A stretch of DNA of 36,391 nucleotides from a bacterium (GTDB lineage Bacteria > Verrucomicrobiota > Verrucomicrobiia > Limisphaerales > UBA8199): contig JAJYHY010000041.1 in NCBI GenBank assembly GCA_021784555.1, forward strand, positions 1-36,391, written 5' to 3'. Shown here in pieces: positions 8,220 through 15,855 of the stretch. A program made the position numbers and the translations under genes. The notes under the pieces are model-generated. The model saw only the letters and a list, made by a program, of their open reading frames with translations. It ran no database searches and was not told the origin of the DNA. Each line of letters begins with the position of its first letter. Position 1 is the stretch's first letter.

Positions 8220-9422
8220 TCAAGGCGACCGGGTGGTGGTTTGGTGGATGATGTCTCTGAGCGATTCGGCCGTACGGGACCAGGTGAATTTGGCGAGGTC
8301 CTTTCCCGCCTGGAGGCCGAGTTCCCTCATTTTGCCGCGGTTCTGGTAGGCCCATTCCAGCTTGTCAATCGCATCGTCAAGGTCCGGCTCGGGCCAGCGG
8401 GCGATGGGCGCCTGGTCCTCATCGCGCACGGTTGTCTCGCCTTTGGTCGCCATGACCAAGGCGTTAGACCGATTAACAATATCCGCGTGGCCGGTGGCAT
8501 CGACCGCAATGACCGGCTTGCCGCACGCCATGTATTCCATCAGCACCAGGTTGGTGCCGCCCTCGCATCGATTGGGAAACAGCCCAACATCCGTGTTGCG
8601 GTAAATTCCCGCCATGGCGGCATTGGGCTGGCGGGGGCAAGTGATGACACGCTCCAAATCGATGCCATTGTCGGCCAGGATTCCATTCATGCCCTGGACG
8701 TACGCCTCTCCGGGCGAAGTGTAGCGAATCAGCCGCGAAGCCCGCATGGTGTCCATCAGCGGTGGCCAGAGGTTCACCCAGGCGTTGACCAGCGCCACGT
8801 CCACATGCCGATCCTGGAGGACCTTGTAAGCGCGAATGACAACGTCCTGGCCCTTCCGGAACTCGAACTTCCCCCCGGAGAACACGACAAACCGGTCCGC
8901 CAGCAAAGGCCCCCGTCCATCCTCCGCGGGTGAGGGGAAAAAGATGTTCGGGTCTATCCCCTGGCAGACCGGGATGCCGCCCGCAAGCCCGTGCTCGGCC
9001 AGGACCGAGGCGCACCAAGTCGAGCCGGTGACGATGCGGTCGAAGAACCGGCGGCCATTTTCCACCCACGCCGGGTGGAGCACGTTGCGCTCGAAAAAGG
9101 TGTACCCCACAGTGCTGCTGCCGCGCAAGAGCGGACGCCTTGGCATGAGGCGCTGATCGCCGACGCCCTGCAGGAGCGGGCCATCGACCGCCGCCGCTCT
9201 CCCGCCCTCCAGGAGGGCGGCCTCGCCGCCGGGAATGAGCAGCCCGTTCAGCTCGTCCCGTTCGACGGGGTCCGGGACGGCCCTCGCGTCGAGCGGGTCG
9301 CCGATCAGGCGGAGAGGCTCCAGACGGGAGAGGTGGCGGGCGATATTCTTGCCGCAGACGCCCCATCCGTGAGACCCACGGGAAGCTCGTCTGGAGGAAC
9401 TTGAAGCCCTTCTGTGTGGCAT
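8220..9422 (-). CDS. Glycosyltransferase family 4, downstream part of a frameshifted gene
   Basis: This frame holds nearly a whole GT-B glycosyltransferase: an N-lobe beginning HGWGVCGKNIARHLSRL and a C-lobe with FRKGQDVVIRAYKVL, the nucleotide-sugar motif region CEGGTNLVLMEYMACGKPVI and a closing helix. The ATG at 9422 is probably not a real start, because its first ~16 codons are the shifted reading of the upstream segment (9373-10488). The natural join is near 9370-9385, where one base too many or two too few breaks the frame. The product probably transfers a sugar from a nucleotide donor. Its place behind two SPASM-type genes suggests it modifies their peptide or a linked glycan; that is inference. 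Confidence 0.75.
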   Translation of the reverse strand: MPHRRASSSSRRASRGSHGWGVCGKNIARHLSRLEPLRLIGDPLDARAVPDPVERDELNGLLIPGGEAALLEGGRAAAVDGPLLQGVGDQRLMPRRPLLRGSSTVGYTFFERNVLHPAWVENGRRFFDRIVTGSTWCASVLAEHGLAGGIPVCQGIDPNIFFPSPAEDGRGPLLADRFVVFSGGKFEFRKGQDVVIRAYKVLQDRHVDVALVNAWVNLWPPLMDTMRASRLIRYTSPGEAYVQGMNGILADNGIDLERVITCPRQPNAAMAGIYRNTDVGLFPNRCEGGTNLVLMEYMACGKPVIAVDATGHADIVNRSNALVMATKGETTVRDEDQAPIARWPEPDLDDAIDKLEWAYQNRGKMRELGLQAGKDLAKFTWSRTAESLRDIIHQTTTRSP

Positions 9423-10488
9423 AGCGGAGCGGCCGCGCCTCGGGCGAAAAGACCTCCGGGTCGATCCCGTGCGGAATCACGGCGCCGCGCATACGATCCA
9501 GCCCCGCCTGGAGGTAGGGCCGAAGCACGTGCTCAGAAGGGGCGAGTATCTTCTCGAAGCAGGCGGCGAGCTCGCGCGCGCCTTTCGCGTCCATGGTGTG
9601 ATTGCCGGTGGTGTAAAGCGCTTCCCGCGGGCCAAGGCTCGGGAACACCCCATGCCGCGCGTAGGCAACGCCGGACTTGAAAATCGAGAAATGCACCGTG
9701 ACGGCGTTCTCCGGATCGTAATCGCGTTCCACGCTTCCCAGAAGGCGTTCGTACTTCTGCGGAGCGCCGGCGCGGAGGAACTCCGCCTCGCGGTGGACAT
9801 AGCCTTTGGAGAAACCGGAATACTCGTCCTGGGCCACCGTGGGAACGCCCAACTCGATCAGCGCGTTGGTGAGCTCGAACATAACCTGCGCCAGGCTCGA
9901 GTTGCCAAAAAGCTCCTGCCGCATCACCAGGTGTGCCTGGCATGCGGAGCCGTTTCGCGCGCGGGCGGGCGCCTTGTCCGCTATCAACTGGCGCAACTGG
10001 TCCAAAACCTCGGTCGCGTCTTCCACGCCGCGCACCGCGGGGTCCAGGCCGCCGAGCGGCGGCAGCCCCGATTCGGCGCCAAGCGGGAGCGCGTCCGGCT
10101 TTGCTCCGCCAACAGTCGCTGGCTCCGACGGTCCGCCAACGGCGTCGGACCCGTCCGGTCCCGGCCGGTGAACCCAGGCCACGCCGTTCTGGGCCAGGTA
10201 CTCCGGGCCCGCTTCGAACCTCGTCCGCGGCAGGTTCGAGAAGATGAGGTGCGGACGCTGCTGGGCGACGAGCGTCTTGAGGAAGTCCGCCGAGTCCAGG
10301 TGCTCCAGCGGGATGGGAAACACCCGAATCCCGTTCCAAAGGTGCGGCGGCTCCGTTGAGCCGGCGGCGAACCAAAGGGCAACCATGTCCCCACGCCGGG
10401 CCAGCGCCCGCAACAGCACGCGCGTCTCCTTCGCCGAATACGTGTCGGCATCCTCAGCATCCGCTAACCAAGCCAATCGCAATTTCAT
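9373..10488 (-). pseudogene. Upstream part of the same composite glycosyltransferase gene
   Basis: From ATG 10488 (KLRLAWLADAEDADTYSAKE) the frame encodes a Rossmann-like N-lobe, a Gly/Ala/Pro-rich linker, then a second GT-B N-lobe (SSLAQVMFELTNALIELGVP) that reaches the inter-lobe motif VIPHGIDPEVFSPE and stops being meaningful after FKFLQTSFPW. The usual donor-binding C-lobe is missing; instead the N-lobe of the next glycosyltransferase follows in another frame. Frame A stays open to 8473, but that extension is Arg/Gly-rich shadow. Two N-lobes plus a full enzyme in one gene suggests recombination between related glycosyltransferase genes. A sequencing error could explain the frameshift but not the mosaic order. 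Start preference: ATG 10488 over TTG 10497. Confidence 0.6.
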
Positions 10489-10561
10489 AAAACGCAAAAA
10501 CCACGGTTACGCCGGCCATTCGAACAGGGGCCGGGCGGCAACCGCTTCTCGGTCTGCTTTT

Positions 10562-10589
10562 ATCCGTGTAATCCGTTTAATCCGTGGTC
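10562..10589 (+). repeat. 9-bp array, ATCCGTGGT type
   Basis: Three blocks, ATCCGTGTA, ATCCGTTTA, ATCCGTGGT, sit just downstream of the radical SAM stop codon. The same unit occurs inverted at 11901-11927, on the other side of that gene. Confidence 0.6.
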
Positions 10590-10590
10590 A

Positions 10591-11850
10591 TTAACGCCCG
10601 GGCCGCCTCCCGTTCCGCGCCGCATTTGTCGCCCCGTTCACGACGCGGCGCAGTATCTCCGGGTGCTTCGACCGCAGCTCGTCGTGGATGTGCAGCACCT
10701 CATCGTGCAGAATTTGAACCGCCTGGCAGTACTCCCTGCCCGGGTCGTAAAAGGTCTTCGTGGAATCGACGCATTCGGCGTAGCACCAACTCCGGCAGGT
10801 CAGGCTCGCCGGGCAGTTCCGGCAGTCGGGCCGGGCGTCCTCCAGCACGTTATACCCCAAAAAGGCGTCCCGGAGCCGGTCGTTGAACGGCCCGCCCAGC
10901 TTGCCCAGCGTAAACTGCCCGCCGCACTGGTGCGGGCCGAAGCGGTGGCAGGGCCAGAGGTCGCCCCGCGGATCCACCAGCACCACTCCCCTTCCCGCCC
11001 CGCACGGAAAGTGCGAAACGGGCTCCGTGGAGTGGATGGTTTCCAGCCCCCTCTTGAATTCTTCGATGCCCACCGGGTTGCCGGAGACCAGGCGCTCAAT
11101 GTAGAGCTCGCCCAGCTTCTGGTATTGGCTCCGCAACGTCCCAAAGTCGCGCTCCTTCCAGTCGCAATTGACCGCCGCCTTGAAGGTCATCGACCGGAAG
11201 CCCAGGCCGGCCAGATACTTCGCGCCGGCCACCAGGGCATGGACCGAGTAGGGCGAAACCGTCGCCCGGGCCATCACCTCGGGCCGGTAAGCCAGTATCT
11301 TCGGCACATTCTTCTCCACCGCGTCCGAACTCGGCCCGCCGCCCAGCATTGGCCGGTTGTGGTTCTGAACCTCCGGGATGCCGTCAATGGAGCAATGAAA
11401 CCCCATCCCGAACCGGCGCCAAAAGGCCATCATCTCATCCGTCAGATGGGTGCAGTTGGTCGTGCAACCGAAGTGCAGGCTCTGGCCGTGCTGCCGCGCC
11501 CGCATCTTGCCGTAGGGAACAATCTTTCGGATGAGGTCGAACCGCAGGAGCGGTTCGCCGCCCATAAGATTCACCTTCAGTTCGCCCTTGTAGCCGCCGC
11601 TCGATTCCAAGAGCCAGTCTATCCCCGCCTTGGCCGTCGGCTCGTCCATGTGGACGGCCTTCTTCTGCCATTTGAAGCAGTAGATGCACGCCAGGTTGCA
11701 CGACTCCGTCACGTCAAGGTCCAGGCTGTGAACGCTCCGGACGGACGGCACGCTGGCGTTGATGCTGGCCCACGCGAATCTCTTCGAGCAGCCCGCGCAG
11801 GGAGGCGCTTCGGCCCTTTCCGGGAGTGGCGGTGCAAGCGGGGCACTCAT
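10591..11850 (-). CDS. Radical SAM/SPASM peptide maturase
   Basis: The 419-residue enzyme has the radical SAM triad CNLACIYC (Cys51, Cys55, Cys58) and GGEP (97-100), followed by a cysteine-rich SPASM C-terminus (CRNCPASLTCRSWCYAEC and surrounding Cys) for auxiliary Fe-S clusters. Enzymes of this layout modify ribosomal peptides (thioether bonds, epimerisation, decarboxylation) or activate sulfatases. No sulfatase is nearby, while a Cys-rich leader peptide gene lies upstream in the same orientation, so a peptide substrate is the better inference. Start ATG 11850 (MSAPLAPPLPERAE) is preferred: the open frame runs back to 12102, but that stretch is repeat-derived. A 7-bp array lies 8-42 bp upstream of the start and no strong ribosome binding site is visible. 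Confidence 0.9.
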   Translation of the reverse strand: MSAPLAPPLPERAEAPPCAGCSKRFAWASINASVPSVRSVHSLDLDVTESCNLACIYCFKWQKKAVHMDEPTAKAGIDWLLESSGGYKGELKVNLMGGEPLLRFDLIRKIVPYGKMRARQHGQSLHFGCTTNCTHLTDEMMAFWRRFGMGFHCSIDGIPEVQNHNRPMLGGGPSSDAVEKNVPKILAYRPEVMARATVSPYSVHALVAGAKYLAGLGFRSMTFKAAVNCDWKERDFGTLRSQYQKLGELYIERLVSGNPVGIEEFKRGLETIHSTEPVSHFPCGAGRGVVLVDPRGDLWPCHRFGPHQCGGQFTLGKLGGPFNDRLRDAFLGYNVLEDARPDCRNCPASLTCRSWCYAECVDSTKTFYDPGREYCQAVQILHDEVLHIHDELRSKHPEILRRVVNGATNAARNGRRPGR

Positions 11851-11857
11851 GGAATGT

Positions 11858-11892
11858 GATTTTCGATTTGCGATTTGCGATTTGCGATTGAA
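11858..11892 (+). repeat. Heptanucleotide array, GATTTGC type
   Basis: Five units in register: GATTTTC, GATTTGC, GATTTGC, GATTTGC, GATTGAA. The array sits immediately upstream of the radical SAM start codon, where unit number would change promoter or leader spacing. Nearly the same array recurs at 20247-20281. Confidence 0.8.
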
Positions 11893-11900
11893 GGACGAGC

Positions 11901-11927
11901 ACCACGGATGGCACGGATACCACGGAT
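11901..11927 (+). repeat. 9-bp array, ACCACGGAT type
   Basis: Blocks ACCACGGAT, GGCACGGAT, ACCACGGAT. The reverse complement, ATCCGTGGT, matches the array at 10562-10589, so the radical SAM gene is bracketed by inverted copies. Confidence 0.6.
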
Positions 11928-12155
11928 GAGGCACGAGCGGAGCCCGACCGAGAGCCAGGCGAGACCGGTTCTGACCCTCGCCAGCCGAGGGCTTGGCCGT
12001 TGCGCGCCGGTGGAGGGCATGAGGTGCGGACAGCACACGATGAACGGGCAGAGGCGAAGAGTGAGCGGCCTGATCGGCTTTTCGGCGTGTCCTTCCCCGC
12101 AAATGCCCGTTCCATCCTCAGAATCCTCATCCAACGGTTTCATCAGCTTTGTCAT

Positions 12156-12197
12156 TCACGTTTCAGGTTTCAGGTCTCGCGTTTCACGTTTCAGGCT
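12156..12197 (+). repeat. Heptanucleotide array, TCAGGTT type
   Basis: Six units in register: TCACGTT, TCAGGTT, TCAGGTC, TCGCGTT, TCACGTT, TCAGGCT. The stop codon of the displaced SPASM C-terminal frame (TCA at 12184-12186 on the plus strand) lies inside the array. Confidence 0.75.
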
Positions 12198-12375
12198 CGG
12201 GCGCCTCGGCCTCACCAGCCACCGGCACGTACGTGATTCCCTCATCGCTCAGTTCCAGCCGTTCTCGCGGCCGCGTCTCGGCGGCCCGCGCCGCGCTGTC
12301 GGCTGAACTCCACAGCATCTCCTCAAACAGCGCCCTCCGCGGCGCGCAGTAAAGCTCCGCCAGGTCCGGTTCCAC
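12184..12375 (-). pseudogene. Out-of-frame C-terminal segment of the SPASM partner gene
   Basis: Reading VEPDLAELYCAPRRALFEEM onward, this frame has the composition of real protein and looks like the usual end of a SPASM protein: a final cysteine in LYC, then an amphipathic helix. It follows the upstream gene's SPASM motif at the right distance but in a different frame, with a 7-bp repeat array between them. The leading codon at 12375 is GTG, but the segment is probably not independently translated. Loss of one 7-bp unit, or gain of two, would join it to the gene at 12323-13741; no stop codon intervenes in that joined reading between 12375 and the array. Confidence 0.6.
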
Positions 12376-13741
12376 CCCGTCCGCTGCGGCTCGGTTTCCG
12401 GGCGGTCTGGCCCCGGCCTCTGACTTCCGATCTCTGACCTCTGACCTCTGTCCTCCGACCTCTGACCTCCGGCCTCTGACCTCTGACCTCTGACCTCTGA
12501 CCTCTGACCTCTGACCTCTGCCCTCCGGCCCGCTCCTGCAGCAAAAACACCGACGCGTCCAGCCCGCCGCAGCGATAGCGCCAGTCGCAGGTCTGGCACC
12601 GCTCCGGCTGCATCGCGTTCGAGAAGGTCTCCGCCATCATGTCCAGCCTCTCCCAACGCAGGTTGGAGCTCTCCTCCAACGCGTTCCCGATCCGCCACCG
12701 CTCCATTCCCACGCCGAATTCGCTCGCGTACATCTCCCCGTTTGGAAGCACCACGGTCTCCGCTCCAACCGAGGCGGCCGAGCGAATCATCGGCATTTCG
12801 GCCTCGATCCGCTCCGCCACCCACGAGAGCGGCGACACCAGCTTGAGCGGCAAGTCCGGTTCCATGTAGATCTCCAGCAGCGCGGCGGCATAGTCCTCGG
12901 CCAAGGGCGCTTCCGCCCGCCCCGCCAGCGACGGCATAAAGCAAACCGGCGTCACCTCCACCGTAGCCCCCCGTGTCAGCTCGATCAGCCCCGCCACCAA
13001 CTCCGGCAGCGCCCCCACGTTCGCCGCCGACACCGGCAGCACTACGTGCGGCCACAGGCCCGCCTCGCTGATTTCACGGAGGTTGTTCAGGCCTGGGCTG
13101 CTGAGGCACCGATGCTCGAGGTTGCCGCCACCCCCGCACGTGAGAAGCTCTGACGCCTCCCAGCCAATCCGGATGAGCGGACGCTGATAGATGAATTCCC
13201 ACAGGCCGGGGTCAGGCTCCAGCAGGTCCGAAAACAGGATCTGCGGCCCGCCACATCGCCCGGCCCCCGCCAGCAAAGCGCAGACCTCCGCGAGCAACTC
13301 CCGCGCCTCGCCGCCGGCGCTCGGCCCATCCCACCCGCAGAATCGGGCCTCAATCCTCGCTCCCGTCGCAATCCGCCCGAAGGCAGCCGACAACGCCCCG
13401 AGCGCGACCTCGCGCGGGCACTTGCCCAGGAACTTCACCAAGCCACGCCCTTGGCGAAATAAACCCCGCAGCCGCACTTCCCGCTCGCTGGCGCGAAAGC
13501 CGACGGTCTGCGGCCCGAAGATGCTGGCCGCGCCGCCCCGCTCCGCCAACGCCGAAAGGAGCCGCGACCGGGCTTGGGGCGACCGCAGGAGCTGGGCCGG
13601 CGCCACGTCGGTCAAGCCCAACTCCGCCAGGGCCGAGTCCGCCCGCGCCCAGCACGCGGTCTGGAACGGAGGCGCCACCGCCGCAAGCGCCAGACGGTTG
13701 CCGTTCACCCTGAGCGCTACATTCTCGAACAAGTCGTTCAT
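12323..13741 (-). CDS. Radical-SAM-like SPASM partner protein lacking the CxxxCxxC triad, with repeat-encoded tail
   Basis: The 472-residue product has the size and secondary layout of a radical SAM/SPASM protein but no CxxxCxxC. Near residues 381-391 it has a SPASM-like cluster, CQTCDWRYRCGGLD. It could be a degenerate partner that binds the precursor or scaffolds the active enzyme at 10591-11850, as catalytically dead partners do in other peptide-modifying systems; that is inference. After LLQER the frame enters a 7-bp array and encodes GQRSEVR-type heptapeptides, then an Arg/Gly-rich end. The likely original C-terminus is in another frame (12184-12375). Start is ATG 13741, 55 bp after the precursor stop, consistent with one operon. 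Confidence 0.75.
   Translation of the reverse strand: MNDLFENVALRVNGNRLALAAVAPPFQTACWARADSALAELGLTDVAPAQLLRSPQARSRLLSALAERGGAASIFGPQTVGFRASEREVRLRGLFRQGRGLVKFLGKCPREVALGALSAAFGRIATGARIEARFCGWDGPSAGGEARELLAEVCALLAGAGRCGGPQILFSDLLEPDPGLWEFIYQRPLIRIGWEASELLTCGGGGNLEHRCLSSPGLNNLREISEAGLWPHVVLPVSAANVGALPELVAGLIELTRGATVEVTPVCFMPSLAGRAEAPLAEDYAAALLEIYMEPDLPLKLVSPLSWVAERIEAEMPMIRSAASVGAETVVLPNGEMYASEFGVGMERWRIGNALEESSNLRWERLDMMAETFSNAMQPERCQTCDWRYRCGGLDASVFLLQERAGGQRSEVRGQRSEVRGQRPEVRGRRTEVRGQRSEVRGRGQTARKPSRSGRGGTGPGGALLRAAEGAV
12417..12528 (+). repeat. Heptanucleotide array, 16 units of CCTCTGA type, inside a coding region
   Basis: Sixteen consecutive 7-bp units in perfect register, nine of them exactly CCTCTGA, including six exact copies in a row at 12473-12514. 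Because 7 is not a multiple of 3, every gain or loss of one unit shifts the reading frame of the overlapping gene. The repeat itself is free of stop codons in all minus-strand frames and always encodes the same cyclic heptapeptide, so translation can pass through in any frame. Confidence 0.9.
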
Positions 13742-13796
13742 GGAACAGCATCATCGCCGTCTGGGGCCGGCCCCGCCTGGTCGGGCGCGGTGTCGC

Positions 13797-14642
13797 TCAT
13801 TGGTCGATATATATGCACTGGTCCGTTACGCTGCAGGTGTTGGGCCCGCACGTATCGGTCCAGCAGGTGTGGTAGGCGCAGGCGTCCTGGTTCGTGCATG
13901 TGTTGATGTGGCAGTTGTCCGAGTAGGCGCACGAGTCGTCGTAGCACGAGTTGCTGGTGCAGGTGTCACTGGCCCCCGATCCGGTGCAGCCGTCGAGGCC
14001 ATAGCAGTTGTCCGTCCCGCACGAGTTCAGGTCGGTGCAGGTGTCGTTGCTGTCGCACTTGTTGATGCCGCCACACGTGTTCGGCGTGTAGCAGAAATCG
14101 TCCACGCAGTGGTTGCTGGCCCCACACGAGTTGCTGCCGGTGCAGGGGTCCTCCCCCTGGCAGACGTTCTCGGAAAAGCATGCGTCCGAGTTGCAGTTGT
14201 CGTAGTTGCTGCACGAGTTTGAGGTGGAGCAGGTGTCCGTGCCGCACGCGTCGGTGGTCTGGCCGCACACGTTGGTGCTTCCGGGGCACTCGTCAATCCC
14301 GCAGGTGTTCACGGCTCCTGCGCAGGAGTTGCTGAACTGGCACGTGTTCGTGCCGCTGCACTGGTTGCTTACCGTGCAACTGTCGTAGCTGCAGACGTTT
14401 CCCGACGGGCCCGGGTTACACGCGTCGGGACTGCTACAAGTGTTGCTTGGGGAAGGCGCGTCGCACATCGTGCATGCCAGTGCGAAAACGCGCGTTGGCA
14501 TCACCACCCCGCCGATCAGAATCCCGCCGCCAATGATGGCCTTGGTGCCCTTTTGGAGAAAATCGCGCCTTGTTATTACAGTTGCTTCGCGGGCTGGCGC
14601 TGCGCCCGCGTTCCGCCTCAATCCGTCATTGCGCTCCTTCAT
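13797..14642 (-). CDS. Cys-rich repeat peptide with twin-arginine leader, probable RiPP-like precursor
   Basis: From ATG 14642 the product is 281 residues. Residues 1-56 form a leader with TRRDFLQK followed by a glycine/isoleucine hydrophobic stretch, a Tat-type signal pattern. From Cys57 to Cys276 there are 38 cysteines, one every 5-6 residues. In 35 of the last 36, the residue two positions before Cys is Asn or Asp (17 Asn, 18 Asp), so the repeat is C-x(2-3)-[ND]-x, with rare longer spacings. There is almost no Lys or Arg in this core. From memory, NCBI describes Cys-every-fifth RiPP peptides with a related look; I could not check. The open frame runs 45 codons further upstream, but ATG 14642 places the signal correctly. 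The two SPASM-type genes follow on the same strand. Confidence 0.85.
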   Translation of the reverse strand: MKERNDGLRRNAGAAPAREATVITRRDFLQKGTKAIIGGGILIGGVVMPTRVFALACTMCDAPSPSNTCSSPDACNPGPSGNVCSYDSCTVSNQCSGTNTCQFSNSCAGAVNTCGIDECPGSTNVCGQTTDACGTDTCSTSNSCSNYDNCNSDACFSENVCQGEDPCTGSNSCGASNHCVDDFCYTPNTCGGINKCDSNDTCTDLNSCGTDNCYGLDGCTGSGASDTCTSNSCYDDSCAYSDNCHINTCTNQDACAYHTCWTDTCGPNTCSVTDQCIYIDQ

Positions 14643-14790
14643 AGTGTTGCCATTCGTTTCATGTTTTTGTTCGTTGCCGCCATCTCGGGCGCTGAATTCC
14701 GACGCACTCACCGTTCCGCGCCCGCGGCAGCGGCCCGTTTGAGGGCCGCTCGAACTTTCTGGCGTCCAGTATCTCACATTTTCGCCCGGC

Positions 14791-14883
14791 CGTCACGGGT
14801 AACGTACGTTACCCCTGACGATGGCACGATAGATGCTCTTGCCAGCATCAGGCGTGCCAGCCATAGGGTAACGTACGTTACCC
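14791..14883. promoter_or_regulatory. Nested palindrome in the divergent region
   Basis: The perfect 18-bp palindrome GGGTAACGTACGTTACCC occurs twice, at 14797-14814 and 14866-14883. Between the copies is an inverted repeat TGGCACG (14822-14828)/CGTGCCA (14853-14859) enclosing GATGCT (14832-14837)/AGCATC (14844-14849) with a 6-nt loop. All parts are centred on about 14840. The first palindrome extends to 30 bp (14791-14820) with one mismatched pair. It lies between the divergent starts of the Cys-rich peptide gene (14642) and the prepilin gene (14932). It may be a paired operator bound by dimers or a REPIN-like mobile hairpin. Confidence 0.75.
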
Positions 14884-14931
14884 TGGACGCACGGTTGCCC
14901 ACGCCGCCGCCCCGGAGTAAGATCAAGCATT

Positions 14932-15855
14932 ATGAATGCTATCGGAAACCCTCAAGGCTGCTTGCCCGCGCGCCGCGGCGGTGGAGGCGCGCCCCTTGGA
15001 AGGCGCGTGGGCCGCCAGGGCGGCTTTACCCTCATCGAGCTCCTGGTGGTCATCGCCATCATTGCCATCTTGGCGGCGATTCTGCTGCCCACGCTCAGCC
15101 GAGCCAAGATTGCGGCCCGGAGCACGATGTGCCAGAGCAACCTGCGCCAGTGGGGCCTGGCGGTGAGGATGTATGTGGACGACTTCAGCGTCTATCCGCC
15201 CTACGAGATGAGGGATTCAGCGGATTCGGCGCCGCTCTATTGGCAGCAGCGGCTCCAGAGGTACGTCAAGGGGAAGCCCCCGCTTTGGTTCCACAGCGGA
15301 TACGACCGACCACCCTACGGGCCGGTCGGCAACAGCGTCTATGCCTGCCCGGACTACGTGATGCTGCCTGGGGTCTTCGACGGGGGTGAGGCCCAAGGGG
15401 CATACGGCTACAACGGCACGGGCTACGGCCTGGGAGGGGATGTGCTCACGCCGGCCATCCAGCCCGACCAGGTCGGGCCCGCCGACGTGCAGCTCTGCAA
15501 GGAGCCGGAGGTCAGGGCTCCTTCCGACATGATCGAGATTGGGGACGCCTACATCGGGTTCGGCCTGGACAGCCCGGAGGCCGTGTTTTCAGGGAGCACG
15601 TGTCTCCGTGACAGCGGGGACATCGCCCCGCTGCTCTCGATTCAGACCTCGTGGGGACTCTCCTCGGACGCGCCCCGCTGCGTGGCCGCGATGAGGCGCC
15701 GTCACGCCGGCAGGTGGAACGTGGTATTCTGCGATGGCCACGTTGAGAGCCTGACCGCGGCCGGGTTGTGGGACGCTCGGAAGCCACTTGTTGACCGGCG
15801 CTGGAACCGGGACCATCGGGCGCATCGCGAGGAGGCGGCCTTTCTTTCGCCATGA
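14932..15855 (+). CDS. Type IV pilin-like (prepilin) protein, Verrucomicrobia type
   Basis: The 307-residue product has a 31-residue positively charged leader ending in GG and then the class III signal [21 protein letters not shown], the prepilin peptidase site and membrane helix. The next stretch, [20 protein letters not shown], and the C-terminal [12 protein letters not shown] are the standard ends of the large Verrucomicrobia/Planctomycetes prepilin-like family, whose true function (pseudopilus, surface anchor or secretion) is mostly unknown. Start is ATG 14932. The stop overlaps the start of the next gene (ATGA), implying coupled translation. Confidence 0.88.
   Translation: MNAIGNPQGCLPARRGGGGAPLGRRVGRQGGFTLIELLVVIAIIAILAAILLPTLSRAKIAARSTMCQSNLRQWGLAVRMYVDDFSVYPPYEMRDSADSAPLYWQQRLQRYVKGKPPLWFHSGYDRPPYGPVGNSVYACPDYVMLPGVFDGGEAQGAYGYNGTGYGLGGDVLTPAIQPDQVGPADVQLCKEPEVRAPSDMIEIGDAYIGFGLDSPEAVFSGSTCLRDSGDIAPLLSIQTSWGLSSDAPRCVAAMRRRHAGRWNVVFCDGHVESLTAAGLWDARKPLVDRRWNRDHRAHREEAAFLSP

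Larger units (their letters stand above)
11851..12183. other. Repeat-rich gap upstream of the radical SAM gene
   Basis: This stretch holds two short arrays (11858-11892 and 11901-11927) and the edge of a third (12156-12197). I see no convincing gene in it. The open frames that cross it continue the radical SAM frame or its antisense. It must carry any promoter that serves the radical SAM gene separately from the precursor. Confidence 0.5.

Noticed and set aside
10663..11859. Long plus-strand open frame opposite the radical SAM gene
   Set aside because: High GC keeps the antisense frame open. It has no motif, while the minus strand has the full radical SAM/SPASM signature.
12417..12528. CRISPR array
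   Set aside because: Units are 7 bp without spacers; this is a tandem repeat.
13797..14642. Metallothionein or plain disulphide-rich toxin
   Set aside because: The size, Tat-type leader, fixed [ND]-x-C phrasing and adjacent SPASM genes fit a modified peptide better. It is not fully excluded.
14797..14883. Intrinsic terminator
   Set aside because: It lies between divergent gene starts and has no T-tract.
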